Assembly: GCA_046160865.1 (NCBI GenBank)
Contig: JBJXHG010000157.1
Coordinates: 1 to 32,712 of the forward strand
DNA from: JBJXHG01 sp046160865
Lineage (GTDB): Bacteria; Planctomycetota; UBA1135; GCA-002686595
DNA: 32,712 bases
Direction: 5' to 3'
Shown here: piece by piece, positions 23,398 through 31,687 of the stretch
How positions within the stretch are numbered: position 1 is the stretch's first letter
Layout: each line of letters begins with the position of its first letter
Made by a program: the position numbers and the translations under genes
Notes under the pieces: generated by a model
The model's input: the letters and a program-made list of their open reading frames with translations, nothing else
The model's database searches: none
What the model was told of the DNA's origin: nothing

Positions 23398-24945
23398 TCA
23401 CCGCACCGATCCGGGACACGCTTCGACGTCGACGCCGGGACCGGCGAAGAAGTAGATGCGTTCGCCACTCGCGATCGCGATGTCCGGAGAGCCGTCGCCG
23501 TTGATGTCGGGGAGTGGCGCCATTGCGAGGCCGATGCGATCGCCGAGGCCGCCTGCATCTCCAGGATCGCCAAACACGCCCAAGATCGGTTTGCGCGTGC
23601 GGCCCGAGAAGATCAGCGCCGCGCCCGAGCACCAGCCGCCGTACGGATTCGATTCGAGCTTCGCGGCGCGTGCGAGCGGAATGGCGCGGAGCGTCTCGGT
23701 CTCCGGTTCGTCAGCGAGCCACGGTGATTGCGCCAGCCACGGGGATCGCGACGCCGAGAGCTGCGCCTTGCTCGCGAGATGGAAGCCGCCGTCGCCGATA
23801 CCGATCTCGTCGTAGCCATCCGCGTCGAGATCGCCCATCGCGCACACGGTCGTCAGCTGCGACGCCCAATCGAGCAGCGGGATCATCGCGATGGTCTTGC
23901 CGTGGCGACCCGTGATCGTCGCGTACGTCGAGCAGTAGGTGAGCTCGTCGCTGCAGCGCATCACGAACACGTCGCCGAAGCCGTCGCCGTCGATGTCGCC
24001 GGCCGATTCGAAGAATGGTCGCGTCCAGCTCCAAGCCCAAGACGGTCGCGAGTCGACTGCGTCCCAGGCCGGCTCGTTCCTCTCGAGCGGCTGCAGCACG
24101 TCGAGCGTTGCTCCCGTCGCTCCCGACCGCCACGACGACGGCGCGCGCCAAGGCGGCGCGCAGCTCGCGATCCAATCACACGCGCCGTCACCGTCGCGAT
24201 CACTGGTCGCGACGACATCGAGGCCGAATCCGTAGCCGGCCAGGTCACCGGCGACAGCGTAGAGCTCCGTGCCGTCGCGGCCGCTCCAAGCGGTGACCAT
24301 GCCGAAGCGCTCGCGCGCCTTCGAACGCACTTCGAGCCAGAGCGCTGCGCGATCGGGCGAAAGCGTCGCGAGCGAAGGATCCGAGAGCAACACCTCGCTC
24401 GGCGTGAGCTGCGGCGCCGACGCGAGATAGTCGGCGTACCCATCGCGGTCGACGTCGCCGAGGAACGCGACGCTGCAGCCGAGCTCGTCGTGCAGCCCCG
24501 TTCCGCGATGCACACGCAGCACGCGCCCGTCGCGTCCGGAGCGGATCTCGACGAGCCCCGCTTCCTCGAAATCGTGCGGCGCGCGCGGCATGCCGAGGAT
24601 CAAGTCGGGCGTGCCGTCACCGTCCACGTCGCCGCCCGCATTCCAATCGCGCAGAAGCGGCGCGTCGGCGCCGCGCGTCCAGAGCGTGCGCACGAGACGC
24701 CCGTCTCGACTCGATCGCACGTCGAGAGCCTCTGGACTCCACGAATCGTGCATCAGCGAGCGCCGTCCGCGCGCGACGACGAGATCGTCGAGCCCGTCAC
24801 CGTCGAGATCCCGCACGGCGACCATGCGGCTCACACGGCCGGGCACGGAGAACAGCGCATCGCTCTTCAACAACGGTTGCTCGCGCGGATCGACCGCCGG
24901 TTCGCAGGTCGCGGCGATCGAAGCGATGAGGAACGCGAGGAGCAT
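23398..24945 (-). CDS. FG-GAP/VCBS repeat protein (beta-propeller), exported
   Basis: A protein of 515 residues. It starts MLLAFLIASIAATCEP, a short signal sequence; the Cys could be lipidated, although Thr at -1 is atypical. Seven calcium-binding FG-GAP-type motifs are visible: DLDGDGLDD, DVDGDGTPD, DVDRDGYAD, DRDGDGACD, DIDGDGFGD, DLDADGYDE and DINGDGSPD, spaced as in a seven-bladed integrin-like propeller. Such proteins are common and abundant in secreted form in planctomycete-like genomes. I took the ATG at 24945 rather than an upstream ATG at 25020 because it starts a hydrophobic signal. It is convergent with the ArsR gene. Function beyond adhesion/binding is not visible. Confidence 0.85.
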   Translation of the reverse strand: MLLAFLIASIAATCEPAVDPREQPLLKSDALFSVPGRVSRMVAVRDLDGDGLDDLVVARGRRSLMHDSWSPEALDVRSSRDGRLVRTLWTRGADAPLLRDWNAGGDVDGDGTPDLILGMPRAPHDFEEAGLVEIRSGRDGRVLRVHRGTGLHDELGCSVAFLGDVDRDGYADYLASAPQLTPSEVLLSDPSLATLSPDRAALWLEVRSKARERFGMVTAWSGRDGTELYAVAGDLAGYGFGLDVVATSDRDGDGACDWIASCAPPWRAPSSWRSGATGATLDVLQPLERNEPAWDAVDSRPSWAWSWTRPFFESAGDIDGDGFGDVFVMRCSDELTYCSTYATITGRHGKTIAMIPLLDWASQLTTVCAMGDLDADGYDEIGIGDGGFHLASKAQLSASRSPWLAQSPWLADEPETETLRAIPLARAAKLESNPYGGWCSGAALIFSGRTRKPILGVFGDPGDAGGLGDRIGLAMAPLPDINGDGSPDIAIASGERIYFFAGPGVDVEACPGSVR

Positions 24946-25220
24946 GACGTGCGCGCGTACTGAAACTCGACCGCGCGATTGCGGTTCTGCCCGAATTGAC
25001 GGCGCCGGCGGAATGTGCATCCCGACTCGGTGCGCGCGCGAAGTCCGCATTCCCGAGCGGCAACTCGTCTGGACGGGCGTGCGCGAATGACCGAAGATGC
25101 CGCGCGTGCTTCGGTGAGAACACGCGCTCGTTTCGTGGTGAAACGAGCTTCGGGACCCACGGACGCGGTGCGAGCTCGCGTGCGCAAGACAGCCAGCGTT
25201 CCACCGACGCGCGATCGAAC

Positions 25221-27479
25221 ATGCGCACGCGCGAGCGCCGAGCCCAATCCCTGTCGACCTCGTCGACCTGCCTGCTCACGCTCACCGCGGTAGCGGCGGC
25301 GGTCGCCTTGCGTTGGCTGCTCGATCCGTGGCTCGGACAGGAGCGACCGTTCGTCACGCTGTTCGCTGCGGTGGCGGTCGCGGCATTGCTCGGCGGATGG
25401 CGCGCCGGCGCGGGCGCGACGATCGTCGGCTACGCCGCTTGCGATCTACTCTTCATCGAGCCGCGCGGCGAGCTCGGGTTCCAAACGACGGCACAAGCCG
25501 TCGGCTTCGGCGCGGCGATGGCCTCGAGCGCGGTCATCGTCGGCTTCGGCGCCGCGCTGCGGCGCGCGCAGACGCGCACCCGAGAGCAGCACGAGCTCTT
25601 GCGGCTTACGCTCGCGAGCATCGGCGACGCGGTCGTCACGACCGACATGAAGGGCCGCCTCGTGACGCTCAATCCGGTGGCGGAGGAGCTCACGGGCTGG
25701 GCGCAGCAAGACGCTGCCGGAAGACCGCTCGGGGACGTGCTTCGCATCGTGAACGAAGAGACGGGAGAGTCCGTCGAGAATCCCGCAGCGCGCGCCTTGC
25801 GCGAAGGCAACGTCGTCGGTCTCGCGAACCACACGATCTTGATCGCGAAGGACGGCACCCGCCGTCCGATCGACGACAGCGCCGCGCCGATCCGCGACGA
25901 GCAGGGCGATCTGGCGGGATGCGTGATGGTGTTCCGCGACGTCGCGGAGCGCCGCGCGGCCGAGCACGCCCTCGCGCGCAGCGAGCAGGACCTGCGCGAC
26001 TTCTTCGACAACGCGGCGGTCGGTCTGCACTGGGTCGGATCAGACGGCAAGGTCCTGCGCGTCAACCGCGCCGAGCTCGAGCTCCTCGGCTACGCGCCCG
26101 ACGAGTACGTCGGCCATCACATCGCCGAGTTCCACGTCGGCCGCACGGTCATCGACGACATCCTGCGTCGATTGGCGGCCGGCGAAGCCGTCGTCAACCA
26201 AGCCGCGCAGATGCGCTGCAAGGACGGCTCGACGCGGCACGTGCTGATCAGCTCCAACGTGCTCTGGCTCGAAGGCAAGTTCATCCACACGCGCTGCTTC
26301 ACGCGCGACGTGACGGAACAAAAATTGGCCGAGGAGGCGCTGCGTGAGGCCGATCGCCGCAAGGACGAGTTCCTCGCGACGCTCGCGCACGAGCTGCGGA
26401 ACCCGATCGCGCCCGTCCGCAACTCGCTCGAGATCATGAAACGTCGCGACGTGACCCCACAGCTCGTGGAGGAAGCGCGCGACACGATGGACCGGCAGGT
26501 GACGCAGATGGAACGCCTGATCGACGACCTGCTCGACATCTCCCGGATCACGCGCAACCGGGTCGAGCTGCGCAGGCAGCGCGTCGAACTCGCTTCCGTC
26601 GTCCACACCGCGATCGAAGCGAGTCGGCCGCTGGCCGACGCCCGCCGTCACGACGTGCACGTCGCGTTGCCGTCCGCGCCGATCGTGCTCGACGGCGATC
26701 CGACGCGGCTCGCGCAGATCTTCGGCAACCTGCTGAACAACGCGTGCAAGTACACCGAGCCCGGCGGCCACATCGAGCTCTCCGCCGAGCTCCGGGGTGT
26801 CGAGCTCGTCGTGTCGGTGAAGGACGACGGCATCGGCATCGCAGCCGACATCCTGCCGCGCGTGTTCGACGGGTTCACGCAGGCGGACTGCACGCTCGAG
26901 AAATCACAAGGCGGGCTCGGGATCGGGCTGACGCTCGTGAAACAGCTGACCGAGATGCACGCCGGACGCGTCGAGGCCGCGAGCGGCGGTCCGGGACGCG
27001 GCGCCGTGTTCCACGTGCATCTTCCGGTTGCCGCGATCGACGTCGCCGCTGCGCTTCCCGCGACGGATCCGGCAGCGGATCGCGCGGTCGACGCGCGCAA
27101 GATCCTCGTCGTCGACGACAACGAGGACGGCGCCGAATCGCTCGCGCTGCTCTTGCGGCTCGGCGGTCACGTGACGGCGACCGCGTACGACGGACTCGAG
27201 GCCGTCGAGGTCGCCGATCGCTTCCAACCCGATGTGGTGCTGCTCGACATCGGCTTGCCGCGGCTCAACGGCTTCGACGTCTGCCGCAAGTTGCGCGAGC
27301 GGCCGTGGGGTGCGAGCGCACTGGTGATCGCGCTCAGCGGGTGGGGCCAGGACGGCGACCGCCGGAAGTCGAAGGAGGCGGGCTTCGACGCGCACTTGGT
27401 GAAGCCGCTCGATCACGCCGTGCTCACGAAGCTGCTCGCTTCGGCGCCGCAACCGCGCGGTGAGCTCAGCGAGCGCTGA
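25221..27479 (+). CDS. Membrane hybrid histidine kinase, DUF4118-like/PAS/PAS/HisKA/HATPase/REC
   Basis: A protein of 752 residues. The N-terminus has about four membrane helices between residues 12 and 115 with the DUF4118 pattern (PFVTLFAAVAVAALLGGWRAG, then CDLLFIEP) found in KdpD-like kinases. Two PAS domains follow (ASIGDAVVTTDMKGRLVTLN; FFDNAAVGLHWVGSDGKVLRVN), then the HisKA box LAHELRNPIAP with His390, a HATPase_c domain (NLLNNACKY, DDGIGI, GLGIGLTLVK) and a C-terminal receiver with Asp676 in VLLDIGLPRLNG. It is therefore a one-protein phosphorelay start; the Hpt and response partner are not adjacent. Start: the ATG just before the basic N-terminus MRTRERR. Confidence 0.92.
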   Translation: MRTRERRAQSLSTSSTCLLTLTAVAAAVALRWLLDPWLGQERPFVTLFAAVAVAALLGGWRAGAGATIVGYAACDLLFIEPRGELGFQTTAQAVGFGAAMASSAVIVGFGAALRRAQTRTREQHELLRLTLASIGDAVVTTDMKGRLVTLNPVAEELTGWAQQDAAGRPLGDVLRIVNEETGESVENPAARALREGNVVGLANHTILIAKDGTRRPIDDSAAPIRDEQGDLAGCVMVFRDVAERRAAEHALARSEQDLRDFFDNAAVGLHWVGSDGKVLRVNRAELELLGYAPDEYVGHHIAEFHVGRTVIDDILRRLAAGEAVVNQAAQMRCKDGSTRHVLISSNVLWLEGKFIHTRCFTRDVTEQKLAEEALREADRRKDEFLATLAHELRNPIAPVRNSLEIMKRRDVTPQLVEEARDTMDRQVTQMERLIDDLLDISRITRNRVELRRQRVELASVVHTAIEASRPLADARRHDVHVALPSAPIVLDGDPTRLAQIFGNLLNNACKYTEPGGHIELSAELRGVELVVSVKDDGIGIAADILPRVFDGFTQADCTLEKSQGGLGIGLTLVKQLTEMHAGRVEAASGGPGRGAVFHVHLPVAAIDVAAALPATDPAADRAVDARKILVVDDNEDGAESLALLLRLGGHVTATAYDGLEAVEVADRFQPDVVLLDIGLPRLNGFDVCRKLRERPWGASALVIALSGWGQDGDRRKSKEAGFDAHLVKPLDHAVLTKLLASAPQPRGELSER

Positions 27480-27481
27480 GC
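27464..27481. terminator. Possible bidirectional terminator hairpin between convergent genes
   Basis: GCTCAGC-GAGC-GCTGAGC forms a perfect stem across the stop codon of the hybrid kinase, in front of the convergent FmdB-like gene. There is no T tract, so intrinsic termination is uncertain. Confidence 0.3.
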
Positions 27482-27489
27482 GGCGCCCG

Positions 27490-27717
27490 TCAATTCATCG
27501 CGCACGCGCCGGGGCCGCGCGGATCGCCACACGATCCGCAGGAGGCGGGATCGCTACCTTCGAGAGCGCTCGCGCCGTCGCCGCCCACGCCGAAGACCGA
27601 GAAGCGCTTGTCGAGCTCGCCGCTCTCGCAGTGCGGGCAAGTCGCGGTCTCGCTGCCGAGCTGCAGGAACTCGAACGGATGCCGGCACTGGCGGCACGTG
27701 TACTCGTAGACGGGCAT
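27490..27717 (-). CDS. FmdB-family zinc ribbon protein
   Basis: A protein of 75 residues: MPVYEYTC..C at the N-terminus (Cys8, Cys11), then CPHC (Cys27, Cys30), which together bind zinc as in the FmdB/CxxC_CxxC_SSSS regulatory-protein family, followed by RFSVFG and a Cys/Gly-rich tail (CGSCGD). FmdB-like proteins are small cytoplasmic proteins of uncertain role, first named from formamidase operons. The start lies 10 bp from the left end of repeat element B, so its promoter could lie in or next to that element. Confidence 0.88.
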   Translation of the reverse strand: MPVYEYTCRQCRHPFEFLQLGSETATCPHCESGELDKRFSVFGVGGDGASALEGSDPASCGSCGDPRGPGACAMN

Positions 27718-27727
27718 GGCGAAATTT

Positions 27728-28057
27728 GAATCTGTCCCCGTTGATTGTGCCTACCCGGAACTTTCAGATCGGGTCGGAAACCGAGCGAACAGATCGTCGG
27801 GCGCTTTGTGACACACCTGTGCGGCGGCCCTCGGCAAGAACTGGCTCGAAGGCGCGCGTCTCTGAGCGAGTGCGCATCGAGCCGAAATCAGAGTGAGCGG
27901 CCTCGAGGCGAGCTCGAAGCTGTGGAAGCGCGCGCGCTCGTTCGATTCGAGCGGCCCGCGGCGTGGCTCGATCGAACCTTGACCTCGAATCCTGCCCGTG
28001 GTTGCAGTGCCCGCCGGATTCCGCGCCAGGTCGCGCACAACGAACGGGGACAGATTC
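27728..28057. mobile_element. 330-bp GAATCTGTCCCC-type inverted-repeat element, copy B
   Basis: The left end (27728-27750) is identical over 23 bp to copy A, and the right end (28035-28057) is its near-perfect inverted copy (GCACAACGAACGGGGACAG plus ATTC). The length matches copy A to within 1 bp although most of the interior differs. No protein or RNA gene is recognisable. It separates the FmdB gene from the glucan operon; the operon promoter should lie in the following 149 bp (28058-28205), in which nothing clear is seen. Confidence 0.65.
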
Positions 28058-28205
28058 TGCGCCGGCTGTCGCTCCGGGGGCCGCACAACGGCCTCGATCG
28101 CACGCCGCGATTCCGCGCGATTGCAGAAGAGGATGCCGATTCCTTCCTCCCTTATTAAGCGGTCCGTACACTCGCGGCCCCATTCGAGAACCCAGGGCCC
28201 ACGAC

Positions 28206-30182
28206 GACGTGACCAACTCTATTCTGCATATCGATCGCGACAACCTGCTCCAGCTCGAGCGCTCCATGACGCGCGAGTGGCTCGAGACCGACGGCCGCGG
28301 CGGCTACGCCTCGGCGAGCGTCCTGATGTGCCCGACACGCCGCTACCACGGCTTGCTCGTGGCACCGCCGAAGAGCGGCGCCCCTCGTCACGTGTTCGTC
28401 GCGCCGTTCGAGGAGACGTTCCACGGCGGCGGGAAGACGTTCCCGATCTCGATGGCACGCTACGCCGGCTCGTGGGCACCGCTCGGCCATCAGGGCATCG
28501 ACTCGTTCGAGCTCGTGCCGTTCCCGTCGTACGTGTACCGTTTCGGCCGCGCGACTCTCGAGCGGCAGATCCTGATGGTCCGCGGCTCGCACACGGTGCT
28601 GGTGCGCTACCGCGTCAGCGGTCAGCAGAACAAGGTCGAGCTGCGGCTGCGTCCGTTCCTGCCGTGCCGCGAGGCGGACAAGCTGACATTCGAGAACCTC
28701 GCGCTCGAAAAGCGCGCGCGGCGCATTCCGTCGGGTGTGACGTGCCAACCGTACGCGGGGTTGCCGCCGGTCTCGATCACCGTCGGGTCGCAAGCGCATT
28801 TCGAGGCGGATCCGGTGTGGTATCGCGGCTTCGAGTACCAAGCGGACCTCGCGCGCGGCTACGACGGACACGAGGACCAGTTCAGCCCGGGCATGTTCCA
28901 CGTCGCGCTCGATCCGGGCGTCGAGGTGATCGTCGCTGCTACGATCGAATCGCCCGTGCAGGATCCGACGTCGCTGTGGGCGCGCGAGAGCTCGGCCCGC
29001 AAAGCGGCGTGCCGCGCCCCGCGCACGAGCGTGTCGTCGGTCCTCGAAGTCAGCGCCGAGGATTTCGTGTATCGCACGGACGACGGGCGCCTCGGTGTGA
29101 TCGCCGGCTTCCCGTGGTTCGGCGAATGGGGCCGCGACACGTTCATCAGCTTGCCGGGACTGCTGCTGTCGCGCGGCCGCGTGCGCGAGTGCGGTGACGC
29201 GCTCGAGGCGTCGACGGCGTTCCTGCGCCGCGGTCTGATGCCGAATATCTTCGGCAAGGGCCAGGACGACAGCCACTACGGATCCGTCGACGCGAGCCTG
29301 TGGTTCGTGCGCGCGGTACGGCTGTACGAACTCGCGGCCGGGCCCGAAGCGCGTGTCGCGCAGCGTTTCCTCGCCGCGTTGACGGAAATCGGAACGAGCT
29401 ACAAGAACGGCACCGATCTCGCGATCTCGTGCGATGCCGACGGACTGATCCACGCCGGCAGCTCGGAACTCAACGCGACGTGGATGGATGCGCGCACAGC
29501 GCACGGGCCCGTGACGCCGCGCGACGGCTGCGCGGTCGAGATCAACGCGTTGTGGTACTTCCTGCTCGCGTACCTCGAGCGGCTCAACATCGACGCCGGC
29601 AACGAGAGCGAGTCGCGTGAGTGGGGGAGCTTGAAGCGCAGAGCCGCGAAGAGCTTCGTCGAGCGCTTTTGGCTCGCCGAGGACCACTACCTCGCCGACG
29701 CGTGGAAGGACGGCGTCGCCGATCGCTCGGTGCGGCCGAACATGGTGATTGCCGCTGCGCTCGAGTTCAGCCCGCTGTCGCGCGGCATGCGCACCGACAT
29801 CGTGCAACGCGCGCAGGCGGAGCTGCTCACGCCGTTCGGCCTGCGCACGCTCGAGCCGCGCAACCCCTCCTACAAGGGCCGCTACTTCGGCGGTCCCGAG
29901 GAACGCGATCGCGCCTACCATCAAGGCACCGTGTGGCCGTGGCTGATCGGCTTCTACTGCGAAGCGTACCTGCGCGCGTTCGGCGCGCAGGAGAAGTCGC
30001 TGGAGGTGTTGCGCGAGTTGCTCGACGGCTTCGACGAGCAACTCACGAAGTTCGGACTCGCGCACGTGTCCGAAGTGCTCGACGGCGATCCGCCGTATCG
30101 CCCGGGCGGCACGATCGCGCAAGCGTGGAACACGGCCGAGATCCTGCGCGCGTACCGGCTCTTGGAGGCGCCGCCTCGATGA
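28206..30182 (+). CDS. Glycogen debranching enzyme (GH133 amylo-alpha-1,6-glucosidase type)
   Basis: A protein of 658 residues from a GTG start; an ATG 20 codons later (MTREWLETDGRGGYA) is an alternative. The N-terminal domain starts EWLETDGRGGYASASV followed by RRYHGLLVAPP, the signature of the bacterial/archaeal debranching family. The C-terminal (alpha/alpha)6 barrel carries GFPWFGEWGRDTFISLPGL (about 301-319), ELNATWMDAR with the likely catalytic Asp (about 428), DGCAVEINALWY and YHQGTVWPWL. It should hydrolyse alpha-1,6 branch points of glycogen. The stop overlaps the GT4 start (ATGA at 30179). Confidence 0.93.
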   Translation, partial: DVTNSILHIDRDNLLQLERSMTREWLETDGRGGYASASVLMCPTRRYHGLLVAPPKSGAPRHVFVAPFEETFHGGGKTFPISMARYAGSWAPLGHQGIDSFELVPFPSYVYRFGRATLERQILMVRGSHTVLVRYRVSGQQNKVELRLRPFLPCREADKLTFENLALEKRARRIPSGVTCQPYAGLPPVSITVGSQAHFEADPVWYRGFEYQADLARGYDGHEDQFSPGMFHVALDPGVEVIVAATIESPVQDPTSLWARESSARKAACRAPRTSVSSVLEVSAEDFVYRTDDGRLGVIAGFPWFGEWGRDTFISLPGLLLSRGRVRECGDALEASTAFLRRGLMPNIFGKGQDDSHYGSVDASLWFVRAVRLYELAAGPEARVAQRFLAALTEIGTSYKNGTDLAISCDADGLIHAGSSELNATWMDARTAHGPVTPRDGCAVEINALWYFLLAYLERLNIDAGNESESREWGSLKRRAAKSFVERFWLAEDHYLADAWKDGVADRSVRPNMVIAAALEFSPLSRGMRTDIVQRAQAELLTPFGLRTLEPRNPSYKGRYFGGPEERDRAYHQGTVWPWLIGFYCEAYLRAFGAQEKSLEVLRELLDGFDEQLTKFGLAHVSEVLDGDPPYRPGGTIAQAWNTAEILRAYRLLEAPPR

Positions 30183-31687
30183 GGGTCTTGATGCTCGGTT
30201 GGGAGTTCCCTCCGCACATCAGCGGCGGTCTGGGGACGGCGTGCTTCGGGCTCACGCAAGGACTGTCGCACCACGACGTCGACGTCTTGTTCGTCGTGCC
30301 GCGCGCGCGCGGTGACGAGGATCAGCGCTTCGTGCAGGTCGTCGGCGCGAACCAAGTGCCGATCTACGAGATCGTGCGCGAGGAGCGCCAGGCGGAGCGG
30401 GCGGAGAGCACACGTCGTACGAAGCTCGCGCGCCGCCGCGCGCGCGCGCAGAAGAAGACGTCGCCGCCGAAGCCCGGCGATCCCGCCGACGCGGAGGCTT
30501 GGGAGCGCACGATCGAGTCGCTCGAGATCCTCGAGATCGACAGCTTGCTCTCGCCGTACATGAGCGAGCAGGCCTACCTCGAACGCCGCAAGCAGCACAG
30601 CGAGCGCGTCGAGTCGAAGTCCGCCGCGCAGGCGCAAGCAGAGGCCGCGGTCGAGGACTTGAAGCAGCTGCTCGCTCCGTACCGCGAAGTCGCGGGCGGC
30701 GTCGCGGGCGGCGCGCTGGAAGCGGCCGAGAATCTCGTGTCGCGCGGCACGCTCGAGTTCTCGGGCTTCTACGGTCCCGACCTGATGTCGGAGGTCGCGC
30801 GCTTCGCGCTCGCCGTCGGGCACATCGCGCGGACGCAGACGTTCGACGTGATCCACGCGCACGATTGGATGACGGTGCCGGCGGGTCTCGTCGCGGCCCG
30901 CATCACGCGCAAGCCGCTCGTCGTACACGTGCACGCGTGCGAGTACGACCGCAGCGGCGAGCACGTCAACTCGCGTGTGCGCGACATAGAGCAGCTCGGG
31001 CTGGACGGCGCCGACCGCGTCGTCTGCGTCAGCCACTACACGAAGAACATCGTGCGCACGCGCTACCGCGTCGATCCGGCCAAGCTGCGCGTCGTGCACA
31101 ACGCGGTGACGCACAGCCAGCAAGTGGAGATCCTGCACGTCGAGAAGCCGATCGAAGAGCCGATCGTGCTCTTCCTCGGCCGCGTCACGTTTCAAAAGGG
31201 CCCCGACTACTTCCTCGAGGCGGCGGCGCGCGTCGTGAAGAAGGATCCGCACGTGAAGTTCGTGATGAGCGGCAGCGGCGACATGCTGCCCGTGATGATC
31301 GAGCGCTCGGCGCGGCTCGGTCTCGCGCGCCACATGCACTTCACCGGCTTCCTCAAGGGCGCGGACGTCGAGCGCATGTACGCGATGGCGGACATCTACG
31401 TCATGCCGTCGGTGTCGGAGCCGTTCGGGATCTCGCCGCTCGAGGCGATGGCGCTCGACACACCGGTGATCATGTCTCGGCAGAGCGGTGTGTCGGAGAT
31501 CCTGCGCAACGCGTTGAAAGTCGACTTCTGGGACGTCGACGACATGGCGAACAAGATCCTCGCGCTCTTGCGCTACTCCGCGCTGCGCGAGCAGCTCGTC
31601 GAGGAAGGGCGCGACGAGATCCAGAACATCCGTTGGGACTATCCGGCCGGTCTCGTACGCGACATCTACCGGGAGCTGGTGGCATGA
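30179..31687 (+). CDS. GT4 glycosyltransferase, glycogen synthase-like
   Basis: A protein of 502 residues, GT-B fold. The N-terminus MRVLMLGWEFPPHISGGLGTACFGL carries the glycine-rich nucleotide-sugar loop; VIHAHDWMTVPAG, a repeat of glycogen/starch synthases, lies mid-way; and the C-terminal domain has FLGRVTFQKGPDYFLEAA, and E414-x7-E422 in SEPFGISPLEAM. It probably elongates an alpha-glucan using ADP- or UDP-glucose. Residues ~62-165 are a long Lys/Arg/Glu/Ala-rich, coiled-coil-like insertion in the N-terminal domain. It overlaps both neighbours by 4 bp (ATGA), so the three genes are translationally coupled. Confidence 0.9.
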   Translation: MRVLMLGWEFPPHISGGLGTACFGLTQGLSHHDVDVLFVVPRARGDEDQRFVQVVGANQVPIYEIVREERQAERAESTRRTKLARRRARAQKKTSPPKPGDPADAEAWERTIESLEILEIDSLLSPYMSEQAYLERRKQHSERVESKSAAQAQAEAAVEDLKQLLAPYREVAGGVAGGALEAAENLVSRGTLEFSGFYGPDLMSEVARFALAVGHIARTQTFDVIHAHDWMTVPAGLVAARITRKPLVVHVHACEYDRSGEHVNSRVRDIEQLGLDGADRVVCVSHYTKNIVRTRYRVDPAKLRVVHNAVTHSQQVEILHVEKPIEEPIVLFLGRVTFQKGPDYFLEAAARVVKKDPHVKFVMSGSGDMLPVMIERSARLGLARHMHFTGFLKGADVERMYAMADIYVMPSVSEPFGISPLEAMALDTPVIMSRQSGVSEILRNALKVDFWDVDDMANKILALLRYSALREQLVEEGRDEIQNIRWDYPAGLVRDIYRELVA

